A stretch of DNA of 64,000 nt, taken from assembly GCA_963692465.1 (NCBI GenBank), contig OY829943.1:124001-188000 (forward strand). Reading direction: 5' to 3'. Positions within the stretch are counted from its first letter, which is position 1; every line of letters starts with the position of its first letter. The position numbers and the translations under genes were made by a program. The DNA is from JAUZOB01 sp963692465 (GTDB taxonomy: Bacteria > Bacteroidota > Bacteroidia > Bacteroidales > Prolixibacteraceae). Of the stretch, positions 55,784 to 64,000 are shown in pieces. A model generated the notes under the pieces. It did not search any database and was not told the origin of the DNA. It was given only the letters and a program-made list of their open reading frames with translations.

Positions 55784-56470
55784 CTAACTATTTTGAGTCT
55801 TGCTATAATCTCTTTCTCCAAAGATACGGGTTCCCACTCGTACCATCGTACTTCCCTCTCCCACCGCAAGCATAAAATCACCCGACATTCCCATTGATAT
55901 CTCTTTAAATTCAGGATGCCCGGCAAATAAAGAAGCTTTCAATTCTTCAAAAACCACATGCAATGATCCGAATTCTTTTTTTACTTCTTCCTGATCATCC
56001 GTAAAAGTCGCCATTCCCATCACTCCGCAAACACGAACATGCTTCATTCCCTTATATTCGGGTGATTCCAATAGCGCAATTGCTTCTTCTTTCGAAAAGC
56101 CGAACTTTGTTTCTTCTTTAGCAATATGAAATTGCAACAAACAATCAACAATCCGATTGTTTTTCTCCCCTTCCCGATCAATAGCCGCTAACAATTTTTC
56201 ACTGTCAACCGAATGAATCAGAGACACAAAAGGAGCGATATATTTAACTTTATTCGTTTGAAGATGCCCGATCAGATGCCATTCGATGTCCTTAGGAAGA
56301 ACCTCCTGTTTTTCACAGAGTTCCTGCACCTTGTTTTCCCCGAACAACCGACATCCTGCATTGTAAGCCTCCAACACCGCCTCAACAGGTTTGGTTTTAC
56401 TAACCGCTATTAATTTAACCCCTTCCGGCAACATTGCTTCTACTTCTTTCAGATTTTTTTGAATCTCCAT
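55784..56470 (-). CDS. YggS/PROSC-family pyridoxal-phosphate homeostasis protein
   Basis: A 228-aa cytoplasmic PLP-binding protein (alanine-racemase-like TIM barrel) that buffers free PLP. The ATG at 56470 (MEIQKNLKEV) is chosen over the GTG at 56491. Family marks: the PLP lysine in LIAVSKTKP (about 34), FGENKVQEL, WHLIGHLQTNKVKYI, HSVDSEKLLAAI, and the C-terminal phosphate-binding SMGMSGDFMLAVGEGSTMVRVGTRIFG. A -7 box sits 20 nt before the start. Confidence 0.94.
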   Translation of the reverse strand: MEIQKNLKEVEAMLPEGVKLIAVSKTKPVEAVLEAYNAGCRLFGENKVQELCEKQEVLPKDIEWHLIGHLQTNKVKYIAPFVSLIHSVDSEKLLAAIDREGEKNNRIVDCLLQFHIAKEETKFGFSKEEAIALLESPEYKGMKHVRVCGVMGMATFTDDQEEVKKEFGSLHVVFEELKASLFAGHPEFKEISMGMSGDFMLAVGEGSTMVRVGTRIFGERDYSKTQNS

Positions 56471-56490
56471 CTTCCATCTTTTGAATAGCA

Positions 56491-56498
56491 CAAAAATA
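56491..56498 (-). promoter_or_regulatory. -7 box of the YggS-type gene
   Basis: TATTTTTG on the minus strand, 20 nt upstream of the ATG at 56470. Confidence 0.5.
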
Positions 56499-56537
56499 CG
56501 AAAGCTGACAAATTAAGGAACTGTACGGACATAAAAA

Positions 56538-56566
56538 AAGGTCAGATACAAAATGAATCTGACCTT
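56538..56566 (-). terminator. Terminator of the lysine-rich protein gene
   Basis: Perfect arms AAGGTCAGAT and ATCTGACCTT; the minus strand continues with seven T. Confidence 0.82.
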
Positions 56567-56583
56567 CTCCCCACGACAATGAA

Positions 56584-56865
56584 TTATTTCGTTGCAGGTG
56601 CTTTTTTTACAGGAGCTTTTTTAACTACCTTTTTCGTTGCCTTAACGGCTTTTTTTGCCGGAGTTTTAGCCTCCTGATCTTTCTTTATTACTGGCTTTAC
56701 AAACTTAACAGCAGTGGTTTTGGTAGCTTTGGTAGACTTTACAGTCTTTTTTGCCGGAGCTTCAGTTTTAGCTTTAGCTTTTTTAACGGCAGGTTTCGTT
56801 GCTCCCTGTGCGAATACGCCAAGAGATAGAGCTACGATGGCAGACAATAAGATAATTTTTTTCAT
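56584..56865 (-). CDS. Secreted lysine/alanine-rich small protein (histone-H1-tail-like)
   Basis: A 93-aa protein with a clear signal peptide (MKKIILLSAIVALSLGVFAQ) followed by about 73 residues of low-complexity sequence, about one third Lys with Ala, Thr, Val and Pro (motifs such as KKAPVKKAP, PAKKAVKATKK). The composition resembles histone H1 tails, but the signal peptide predicts export, so a chromosome-packing role is unlikely. Binding to anionic envelope polymers or extracellular DNA is a possible role, inferred only. It has its own terminator and sits between the yggS-type gene and the two-component system. Confidence 0.82.
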   Translation of the reverse strand: MKKIILLSAIVALSLGVFAQGATKPAVKKAKAKTEAPAKKTVKSTKATKTTAVKFVKPVIKKDQEAKTPAKKAVKATKKVVKKAPVKKAPATK

Positions 56866-57019
56866 TTTCCAGATCGTTTTTTGATTAACACTTAAAGATA
56901 TGTTTATGCAAATGAAGAAATAGTGAAGATTCTTCTATTTTTTATCTAATTTAAAATAAAAAACATAAAAATACAACCATACTCATTAATTTCTCATTAC
57001 AAAGTCATTAACGAAAGCA

Positions 57020-58336
57020 TCAGAGAGGAATAATAACCGAAAACAGACTTCCTTCCCCCAATTTAGAATGAACAGTTATTTTATAAGCATGAAAATCAAT
57101 GATCGTCCTAACGATTGATAAACCCAATCCGTGACTTTCTTCTTTAAGATTATTGAATTTTTTAAAACGATTAAATATTGCCTCAATGTTTTGCTCGGCT
57201 ATTCCAATCCCATTATCCTGAACAGAGAGCAAATACTGCCCGGCTTCTTTTTGTCCGCGAATAACAATCCATCCCTGCGAATGATTATACTTTATTGCAT
57301 TATTCACCAAATTAACCAATAAGGTAAAAAGAAGCGACCGATTGCATTTTGTTATAATCAGGTCATCGATCTCTTTACTTATCGTGATTTCTTTCAACAC
57401 AGCCCGATCCTCAAGTTCTTCGATGACCTCATCAACCAATTTCACCACTGAGACAGAATCAACACGTTCATATTGTTTGTTTTCTATTCTGCTAATCAAA
57501 AGTAACGCATGAGTAACCCGGTTCAATCTTTGTAATGAATGCAGACAATCAAGAACTTTCTTACCATTTGCCTCCGAAAGATTCTCATCCGATAACACAT
57601 TTTCCAATTTAGACTGAAGAATCGAAATCGGAGTCAATAATTCATGGGATACATTTACAATAAATTCCCGTTCGGTTTCAAAAGCCTCTTTAATTTGCAG
57701 CATCATCTGATTCAAGGTATCATCCAAATACCTAAAATCGGACGTAGTCGTTTTTATTCGCTCCAGATTGAAAGTATCAGGATGGTGCATCCTCTTAACC
57801 TTCCGTTGGATTATCTGAAAAAACGGATTTAATAAAACTCTTGTGAATGCCAAATCCGTGATAGATGTAATAAGAATCGTCAATAAAAGAATAGCAAAAG
57901 AAACCCATATCAGCGTCTTATTCAATTCATCAACCATATTAAGACTACGCCCAATCTCAAGCATATACAACTGATGCTTCCTGCTAAATACATAGCTCAG
58001 TACCCGGTAGTTGACTTCTTCATCTTCAATACTCCGATACGAATTATTAATCGAAAGAGTATCCCCATGAAGTTCCGGAATGGGCTTTACCGAGACAAAC
58101 TCTTCCTTTAAAATATTATAACTGGCAAATGTCGAATCCTGCTCCTCTTTCATAAATTCCCCGATTCCCATCTGGTCAACCAGCCTTATGACCTTCTCTT
58201 TCTGCACAACCAACCTTCTGTCGGACTGGAACACAGCAGTCTTTCTCATAAAATGAGGAAGAATCATAACAAAAAGACCAATAATGATAATCTTCGTCGC
58301 TGCATTAACAATGGAAAGTTTGAACTGGAGCTTCAT
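57020..58336 (-). CDS. Sensor histidine kinase
   Basis: A 438-aa transmembrane kinase: TM1 about 12-30, periplasmic sensor about 31-140, TM2 about 141-163, a HAMP-like linker, HisKA with FIVNVSHELLTP (phospho-His about 231), then ATPase boxes NLVNNAIKYN, DNGIGI and GLGLSIV. The usual Arg of the H box (HELRTP) is Leu here. It is cotranscribed with and 12 nt after the response-regulator gene. The stimulus is unknown. Confidence 0.94.
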   Translation of the reverse strand: MKLQFKLSIVNAATKIIIIGLFVMILPHFMRKTAVFQSDRRLVVQKEKVIRLVDQMGIGEFMKEEQDSTFASYNILKEEFVSVKPIPELHGDTLSINNSYRSIEDEEVNYRVLSYVFSRKHQLYMLEIGRSLNMVDELNKTLIWVSFAILLLTILITSITDLAFTRVLLNPFFQIIQRKVKRMHHPDTFNLERIKTTTSDFRYLDDTLNQMMLQIKEAFETEREFIVNVSHELLTPISILQSKLENVLSDENLSEANGKKVLDCLHSLQRLNRVTHALLLISRIENKQYERVDSVSVVKLVDEVIEELEDRAVLKEITISKEIDDLIITKCNRSLLFTLLVNLVNNAIKYNHSQGWIVIRGQKEAGQYLLSVQDNGIGIAEQNIEAIFNRFKKFNNLKEESHGLGLSIVRTIIDFHAYKITVHSKLGEGSLFSVIIPL

Positions 58337-58348
58337 TGACCTGGAAAT

Positions 58349-59023
58349 TTACTCACTTATTTTATAACCGATTCCGCGCACAGTCACCAACCAGTCAGTG
58401 CTATCAAATGCTGACAACTTTTTACGCAAATTCTTCACATGCACATCAATATAGTTTGAATCGACTTCTTCTTCAAGAATATCACCCCAGATATGTTCGG
58501 TCAGCTGTAATCGATTTACAACCCTTCCCCGGTGCAACAGCAGATAACTCAGAACATCAAATTCCTTACGAGTCAATAGAACTTCCTGTCCTTTATAATG
58601 GACAACCCGCTCATCCAAATCCAGACAAAAATCACGGATATCAATCTGATTCTTCCGATAACCATGTTTCCGGCGGTAGACAGCCATCATACGCGATTTT
58701 AACTCCAATAGTGAAAATGGCTTTGCCAAATAATCATCTGCTCCAAGGTCCAACCCTTTTATCCGATCATCAACAGCCCCTCTCGCCGAAGTAATCAAAA
58801 TAGCCAGATCACCATTTGCTTCCGTTGCTTCTTTCAAAATATCCAATCCGTCATAATCCGGCAATCCCAGATCAAGAAGTAAGAAGTCATAGCTGTTTAC
58901 AAATATTTTTTCAGACGCTTCCTTCCCGTTATAAGCCAAATCACAGACGAAGCTTTCTTTCTTTAGAAAAAATTTAATTTCCTGGGCCAGCTCTTTTTCA
59001 TCTTCAACAATCAATACATTCAT
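58349..59023 (-). CDS. OmpR/PhoB-family response regulator
   Basis: A 224-aa transcription factor. The ATG at 59023 (MNVLIVEDEKE) begins the receiver domain directly; the longer frame from 59062 adds nothing recognisable. Phospho-Asp is about 51 (LLLDLGLPDYDG), with ITSARGAVDDRI and DYLAKPFS as switch residues. Residues about 130-224 are a winged-helix DNA-binding domain (LTRKEFDVLSYLLLHRGRVV, EVDSNYIDVHVKNLRKKL, VRGIGYKI). It controls unknown targets and pairs with the kinase downstream. Confidence 0.95.
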   Translation of the reverse strand: MNVLIVEDEKELAQEIKFFLKKESFVCDLAYNGKEASEKIFVNSYDFLLLDLGLPDYDGLDILKEATEANGDLAILITSARGAVDDRIKGLDLGADDYLAKPFSLLELKSRMMAVYRRKHGYRKNQIDIRDFCLDLDERVVHYKGQEVLLTRKEFDVLSYLLLHRGRVVNRLQLTEHIWGDILEEEVDSNYIDVHVKNLRKKLSAFDSTDWLVTVRGIGYKISE

Positions 59024-59420
59024 GGCAAAACATTTTAACCGAACAAAAATAACTTTCAGCAACGAATATGATCTACCAAAATCCTATTTTATTATTTTCC
59101 TTAGTGTTTACCGAATTTACCGATCGGTTTGTATGCTTTGAAACATCTAAATTCAAAGCCTTATTCTAAATATACAAATAAAAATTTCAAACACCCCCCT
59201 AATTTTCAGAGGTTCACGCCCTAAAAAATCATTAATTTTCACAAAGGCCAACATTTAAAACTTTCATGTCATTATTAGCGATGATATTAAAGACAAATGA
59301 TATCAATTATCTATTTTTTGTATCATTTAGCTAATAAATCTCTTTCGTTTCTAAAATTAAATTGTATTTTTATCCCTTAATAAGAATAGCGAAAGATTAT
59401 AAAACAAAAATTAGTTATCT
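59024..59420. other. Divergent region between the two-component operon and asnB
   Basis: 397 nt without a gene. It holds the response-regulator -7 box near 59044, a C-run at about 59194, an 8-bp inverted repeat AAATGATA/TATCATTT (about 59295-59330), and a TCTTTCG/CGAAAGA pair (59341-59347, 59390-59396) flanking a TATTTTTA stretch in the asnB leader. The repeats could be operators, but there is no direct evidence. Confidence 0.4.
59044..59051 (-). promoter_or_regulatory. -7 box of the OmpR-kinase operon
   Basis: TATTTTTG on the minus strand, 20 nt upstream of the regulator ATG. Confidence 0.5.
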
Positions 59421-61082
59421 ATGTGTGGTATAGTTGGTGCTTTTGACTTAAAAGTCAGTGCTCAGACATTAAGACCTCAAGTTCTTAAAATGTCTAAACG
59501 TATCCGTCATCGCGGACCCGATTGGTCTGGCATATTTTGTTCCGACAAGGCAATTCTTGCTCATGAACGACTTTCAATCGTTGACCCCGAATCAGGCGGT
59601 CAGCCCCTGTACAGTAAAGATGGCAAATTGGTACTTGCCGTTAATGGGGAAATCTATAATCATAATCAAATCCGCAATCATACTAATTACGATTTTCAAA
59701 CCAAATCCGACTGCGAAGTTATTTTGGCTCTTTACCGTGAAAAAGGAATTAACTTTCTGGAAGACCTGAACGGTATTTTTGCCTTTGCATTATACGACAT
59801 TGAAAATGATTGCTATCTGATTGCCCGTGACCACATGGGGATTATTCCTCTCTACATGGGATGGGATCAGGAAGGCAATTTCTTTGTCGCTTCCGAATTG
59901 AAATCATTAGAAGGCTTCTGCAATAAAATACAAGAATTCCTGCCCGGCCATTATTTATACAGCAAAGATGGCGAAATGAAACAATGGTACAAACGGGACT
60001 GGGAAGACTACGATGCCGTTAAAGATAACCCAACCAGCATCGATGAACTCCGCAATGCATTGGAAGAAGCAGTCCATCGCCAGCTAATGTCGGATGTTCC
60101 TTATGGTGTCCTATTATCCGGCGGACTCGATTCTTCAATTATTTCAGCAATTGCTAAAAAATATTCTTCCAAACGTATTGAGTCCGATGATCACCAGGGA
60201 GCATGGTGGCCACAGCTACACTCTTTTGCGGTCGGTTTAAAAGGATCTCCTGATCTCATTGCAGCCAAGAAAGTTGCAGAACATATCGGAACCGTCCACC
60301 ATGAAATCCATTTTACCGTACAGGAAGGACTTGATGCAATCCGCGATGTAATTTATTATCTGGAAACGTACGACGTAACAACCGTCAGGGCTTCCACTCC
60401 AATGTACCTGATGTCACGGGTCATTAAATCAATGGGAGTCAAGATGGTTCTTTCCGGCGAAGGAGCCGATGAACTCTTTGGTGGATATCTCTATTTTCAC
60501 AAAGCGCCCAATGCTCGGGCTTTTCATGAAGAAACCGTGCGAAAATTAAACAAATTGCATCTTTACGACTGCCTGAGAGCTAATAAATCACTTGCCGCAT
60601 GGGGCGTTGAAGGCCGCGTTCCATTTCTTGACAAAGAATTTATGGACGTAGCAATGCGCATCAACCCTGAAGATAAGATGATTAAAAACGGGAGAATTGA
60701 AAAATGGGTCCTTCGCAAAGCTTTTGAAGATTATCTTCCTGAAAGCGTAACCTGGAGACAAAAAGAACAGTTTTCCGATGGCGTAGGTTACAGTTGGATT
60801 GATTCGCTTAAAGCACTCACCGAAGAACAAGTTTCCGATGCACAACTTGCGAATGCCCGGTTCCGCTTTCCGATTAACCCTCCCCGAAATAAAGAAGAAT
60901 ATTTCTATCGGTCCATCTTTACCGAACATTTTCCATCCGATTCTGCAGCCCGGTGTGTACCGTCAGTACCCTCTGTAGCTTGCAGTACCGCAGAAGCTTT
61001 AGCTTGGGATAAATCGTTCCAGAATCAGAATGACCCGTCTGGACGAGCCATTAAAAGCGTACACAATCAAGGCTATAAATAA
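59421..61082 (+). CDS. asnB: Asparagine synthase B (glutamine-hydrolysing)
   Basis: Makes asparagine from aspartate, glutamine and ATP. The 553-aa protein starts MCGIVGAFD, putting the glutaminase nucleophile at Cys2. The N-terminal class II glutaminase (to about 190) has RHRGPDWSG, AVNGEIYNH and SDCEVI. The synthetase domain has the ATP pyrophosphatase loop LLSGGLDSS (about 233-239), SFAVGLKGSPD and LSGEGADELFGGY. Full length. A long leader precedes it and two terminators follow. Confidence 0.97.
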   Translation: MCGIVGAFDLKVSAQTLRPQVLKMSKRIRHRGPDWSGIFCSDKAILAHERLSIVDPESGGQPLYSKDGKLVLAVNGEIYNHNQIRNHTNYDFQTKSDCEVILALYREKGINFLEDLNGIFAFALYDIENDCYLIARDHMGIIPLYMGWDQEGNFFVASELKSLEGFCNKIQEFLPGHYLYSKDGEMKQWYKRDWEDYDAVKDNPTSIDELRNALEEAVHRQLMSDVPYGVLLSGGLDSSIISAIAKKYSSKRIESDDHQGAWWPQLHSFAVGLKGSPDLIAAKKVAEHIGTVHHEIHFTVQEGLDAIRDVIYYLETYDVTTVRASTPMYLMSRVIKSMGVKMVLSGEGADELFGGYLYFHKAPNARAFHEETVRKLNKLHLYDCLRANKSLAAWGVEGRVPFLDKEFMDVAMRINPEDKMIKNGRIEKWVLRKAFEDYLPESVTWRQKEQFSDGVGYSWIDSLKALTEEQVSDAQLANARFRFPINPPRNKEEYFYRSIFTEHFPSDSAARCVPSVPSVACSTAEALAWDKSFQNQNDPSGRAIKSVHNQGYK

Positions 61083-61114
61083 TCTGAAGAACTAAACCTG
61101 TTTATTATATCTCC

Positions 61115-61166
61115 GACGAATTTCTTCCGATTCACCCAAACGAATCCCGAAGAAGTTCGTCTTTTT
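61115..61166 (+). terminator. asnB terminator
   Basis: Thirteen-bp arms GACGAATTTCTTC (61115-61127) and GAAGAAGTTCGTC (61149-61161) with one G-U, followed by five T. Confidence 0.82.
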
Positions 61167-61197
61167 ATTTAGAATTCTCATAAAAAACAGCAAATAA

Positions 61198-61234
61198 AAA
61201 AACCTCACTTCTGATAAACAAGAGTGAGGTTTTT
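61198..61234. terminator. Terminator of the GH3 gene
   Basis: Arms AAAAACCTCACT and AGTGAGGTTTTT, T-rich on both strands; it lies 45 nt past the GH3 stop on the minus strand. Confidence 0.85.
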
Positions 61235-61278
61235 AATTAGATCAGCTGTGAAACAGCTCTTATTTTAACGAAGGTAAA

Positions 61279-63780
61279 TTATTTCACCGAAATATTTTCC
61301 TTCAGTTTCAGGTCACGTGAAGAGGCTCCTACGATAATCTGATAAGCTCCCTTGTCTACGACAAACTTCTTCAGATCAGTATTGTAGTAAGAGAAAGCAT
61401 CGCTGTTTAATACAACCGATACCCGTTTCTTCTCTCCTGCTTTCAACGATACCTTTGTAAAACCTTTCAGCTCCTTTTCCGGCATCTCTACCGATGGATG
61501 TAATGCTTTTACATAGACCTGTGCCGATTCCGCACCTGCTCGTTTCCCGATGTTCTTTATGTCAAAGCTCACAACATAACCCGGTTTCCCGTTTACTGCA
61601 TGAGGAGCAACCTTCAAATCAGAATAAGCAAATGTCGTGTATGACAAACCGTAGCCGAACGGGAACTGAGGTTCTACGTGTTTTGTATCGTAATAACGAT
61701 AACCGACCAATAAACCCTCTTTATAATCTACGCTAAGTGTTCCTTTCGGAGCATAATAACTATCGTGAGTCGGATTATCTTCCCAGCGTTTCTCAAACGT
61801 ATCGGGCAACTTACCACTCGGATTAACTTTCCCGAATAAGATTTCAGCTAGGGCGGTACCACCTTCCTGTCCCGTGTACCAGCCATGCAGCAATCCTTTT
61901 ACATTTGCAAGCCAAGGCTGCATATCAACATTGCCGCCGGCATTCAACACTACAATGGTATTCGGATTAGCTTTAGCCACCGCATTGATCAGTTCATTCT
62001 GTCCGCCGGGAAGTTCAAAGGTACGATCCTGTCCCTCCTGTTCATATTCGCCATTCATTCCGACACAGACAATCGCTGCATCAGCCAATGAAGCTGCGTT
62101 AACGGCCTCTTCGATTGATTTGCCTCCATCGCCCCAGCCAAGATGAACCTCCGACGAGCCCGTATGATCAAAATATTCCAGTTTCACGGCATAATCCTTC
62201 CCTTTTTCCAGGACGATTGACCCTGTCTGCTGAGCCGTAGCCTGATCTTTCCAATCGTCAATGATCAATTTATTATCGACCCACAACCGGAACCCGTCAT
62301 CTCCTTTGACGACAAAGGTATAGACGCTCGAATTTTCCGGTCTTATCACACCGGTCCAACGAATTGAGAAATTATCAACCGGGAAATTCTGAACATCAAT
62401 ATTCGGAGCCCCTGTCTGCCAGTTGAAATCTACCTTCTCATCAACACGTGTAGAGGCTGGGGTTCCTGACAAAGAGATATTATCGAAATATTCTCCTTTC
62501 AGTCCTTTTTCATCTGATCCGGCTTCGGTATAGAACACTGCGTTATGAACCATATCCGATATGTTATTCGTTTCCGAAACACATTTAACATCGACCTTAT
62601 CTCCGACCAGATTTTTAATTCCCTGGAATGTTGTTACCGAATGAAATGGAACCGTCTGGGAACTTCCCCCTCCGGATATATACTCACTGGCATTCGGTCC
62701 TATTACAGCCAACGTTTTGATCCTCGACTCATTCAGCGGAAGAACATGATCCTCATTCTTCAACAGAACAATTCCTTCACGGGCCATGTTCAGTGCCACT
62801 TTGGCACTGGCCGGATTATCCAGCGGAATATTCTTTTCCAGTTGCGGACGATCGTAGAATCCGAAACGGAAGATCACCCGTAAAATACGACTCACTTTAT
62901 CATTGATTAAAGACTCCGGGATGGTTCCGTTTTGAATAGCCGGAATCAGGCTCTTGCGGTTCATATAGTCGCCCGAGCCCATCTCCAGATCCAGTCCGCC
63001 TTTGGCTGCAGCAATCCCATCATAGGTTGCACCCCAGTCCGACATCAGGATTCCGTCGAAACCCCACTGACCTTTCAAAATATCATTATTTAAATGGCTG
63101 TTCTGTGTTGAATGCTCGCCATTCAGTAGATTATAAGAATCCATTGCCGTTGCAACTTTTCCTTCTACAACAGCTACTTTAAATGCAGGAAGGTAAATTT
63201 CTTGCAACGTTCGCTCATCAATATTCGAGCTGACCCGATTACGATCCCATTCCTGTTCATTACCATCAAAGTGTTTTATACAGGCTGCGACCCCTTTACT
63301 CTGTACTCCTTTGATGTAAGCCACTGCCAGGCGACCCGACAAATAAGGATCTTCGCCCATATACTCAAAACTACGTCCGGCCATCGGGGCACGATAAATA
63401 TTAACACCCGGTGCCAACAGTATATGAACTCCACGGGCACGGCAATCCGATCCCAACGCTTCACCCATCTGTTTTACCAGTTCCAGATCCCAGGTAGAAG
63501 CAGCTAAAATTGTTGCCGGGTAAGCGGTCGACTTGCCATCATTTCTTGACCCTACCGGTCCGTCGGTCATCTTAACCGCAGGCAATCCCAGACGAGGGAT
63601 AGCACGGATATAATAGCCGTCAGATCCACCCAGATAATCAATCTTCTCTTCGAGCGTCATCTTCGACAACAAGGCCTTAACCCGTTTTTCTACAGGTGCT
63701 TTTGAATCCTTATACTCCTGTGAAAAGGCGAAATAAGGAAAAATAATCAGGGCAATTAAAAACAAATAATTTTTTCTCAT
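61279..63780 (-). CDS. Secreted GH3 beta-glucosidase with PA14 insert
   Basis: An 833-aa exported glycoside hydrolase family 3 enzyme: signal peptide 1-20 (ending FAFSQ), GH3 N-domain with KMTDGPVGSRN, HFDGNEQEWDRN (KHF) and the nucleophile Asp248 in GILMSDWGATYDG. The GH3 C-domain has GIVLLKNEDHVLPLN and AAIVCVGMNGEYEQEGQDR, and it is interrupted at about residues 425-552 by a PA14 domain (GLKGEYFDN...GDDGFRLWVDNKLIIDDW). A C-terminal Fn3-like domain covers about 745-815. The PA14 insert usually shapes oligosaccharide specificity. It likely trims plant-type beta-glucosides. Own -7 box upstream and terminator downstream. Confidence 0.95.
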   Translation of the reverse strand: MRKNYLFLIALIIFPYFAFSQEYKDSKAPVEKRVKALLSKMTLEEKIDYLGGSDGYYIRAIPRLGLPAVKMTDGPVGSRNDGKSTAYPATILAASTWDLELVKQMGEALGSDCRARGVHILLAPGVNIYRAPMAGRSFEYMGEDPYLSGRLAVAYIKGVQSKGVAACIKHFDGNEQEWDRNRVSSNIDERTLQEIYLPAFKVAVVEGKVATAMDSYNLLNGEHSTQNSHLNNDILKGQWGFDGILMSDWGATYDGIAAAKGGLDLEMGSGDYMNRKSLIPAIQNGTIPESLINDKVSRILRVIFRFGFYDRPQLEKNIPLDNPASAKVALNMAREGIVLLKNEDHVLPLNESRIKTLAVIGPNASEYISGGGSSQTVPFHSVTTFQGIKNLVGDKVDVKCVSETNNISDMVHNAVFYTEAGSDEKGLKGEYFDNISLSGTPASTRVDEKVDFNWQTGAPNIDVQNFPVDNFSIRWTGVIRPENSSVYTFVVKGDDGFRLWVDNKLIIDDWKDQATAQQTGSIVLEKGKDYAVKLEYFDHTGSSEVHLGWGDGGKSIEEAVNAASLADAAIVCVGMNGEYEQEGQDRTFELPGGQNELINAVAKANPNTIVVLNAGGNVDMQPWLANVKGLLHGWYTGQEGGTALAEILFGKVNPSGKLPDTFEKRWEDNPTHDSYYAPKGTLSVDYKEGLLVGYRYYDTKHVEPQFPFGYGLSYTTFAYSDLKVAPHAVNGKPGYVVSFDIKNIGKRAGAESAQVYVKALHPSVEMPEKELKGFTKVSLKAGEKKRVSVVLNSDAFSYYNTDLKKFVVDKGAYQIIVGASSRDLKLKENISVK

Positions 63781-63866
63781 ACGTTTTTTACTTTTAGATT
63801 AATGCCAATAGCAGACGACATTCAGCGATCCAAAAACAGCTCGTTTCACAGTCGATCTTGCCACTC

Positions 63867-63874
63867 CAAAGATA
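63867..63874 (-). promoter_or_regulatory. -7 box of the GH3 gene
   Basis: TATCTTTG on the minus strand, 86 nt upstream of the GH3 ATG. The remainder of the window to 64000 holds no gene that was recognised. Confidence 0.5.
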
Positions 63875-64000
63875 TATAGAAATAGGTTTATCTGTTTAAC
63901 CTTTATAAATTAGGACATAAAATACCCAGCACACAAACGATAATTGCATCCCTTCAAATGGTATACTTCCTGTGGAATTACATAAGTAGATTGAATAAAT

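Noticed and set aside
1..64000. CRISPR array, integrase, prophage or conjugative element
   Set aside because: No regularly spaced repeats, cas genes, integrase, capsid or mobilisation genes were seen; the tRNA-Arg 3' end is not duplicated.

Overview
The window looks like chromosomal DNA from a member of the Bacteroidota, most likely the order Bacteroidales. The signs are a TonB-dependent receptor with an N-terminal carboxypeptidase-regulatory-like domain, DUF4091 and DUF4838 carbohydrate-type exoproteins, a TlpA protein with a DUF4369-like domain, weak Shine-Dalgarno signals, and Bacteroidota-type promoters (TAnnTTTG -7 boxes; the tRNA-Arg gene also has a TTG 19 nt upstream). No transposase, integrase, phage gene, rRNA or CRISPR array was found. 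Most genes are intact housekeeping or envelope genes. Genus-level placement cannot be made from the sequence alone.

Layout. 1-11.2 kb: envelope and efflux block, with the tail of an upstream gene, an exported putative barrel protein, a TonB-dependent receptor, a complete tripartite RND efflux operon (adaptor, pump, TolC-type channel) and a LytS/LytTR two-component pair. 11.2-16.9 kb: an ADP-ribosylglycohydrolase, a lipoprotein, a large DUF4091/GH123-like exoprotein and a DEAD-box helicase. 16.9-26.26 kb: one long minus-strand cobalamin operon of ten genes (btuC, btuD, cobU, cobT, cobS, cobC, btuF, cobQ, cobD, cbiB) behind a clear cobalamin riboswitch. 26.5-35.2 kb: a phosphoesterase, a purine nucleoside phosphorylase, a processive-type GT2, and a GtrA / GT2 / GT39 set interleaved with lipA-lipB. 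35.2-37.5 kb: a DUF4838 lipoprotein gene split by a frameshift. 38-46.1 kb: a TlpA-type thioredoxin, two PAP2 enzymes, a GNAT-like protein, a C1 peptidase and a large esterase. 46.2-49.4 kb: a nitrogen module (porin-like protein, P-II, Amt, second P-II). 50-55.7 kb: an HD-domain protein, tRNA-Arg(CCG), and a TPR-rarA-kdsA operon. 55.8-64 kb: a YggS-type PLP protein, a secreted lysine-rich small protein, an OmpR/histidine kinase pair, asnB and a GH3 beta-glucosidase with a PA14 insert.

How the genes fit together. The cobalamin operon carries uptake (BtuCDF) plus late assembly (amidation, aminopropanol attachment and nucleotide loop) but no corrin-ring genes, so salvage of imported corrinoids is the simplest reading. 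GtrA, GT2 and GT39 could together glycosylate an envelope lipid. The two P-II proteins probably control the Amt between them. No clearly novel defence or mobile system was found. The best leads are two P-II paralogues with altered T-loops, the exported histone-tail-like small protein, the DUF4838 frameshift, a possible 99-bp inverted-repeat element, and several terminators that no annotated gene explains.
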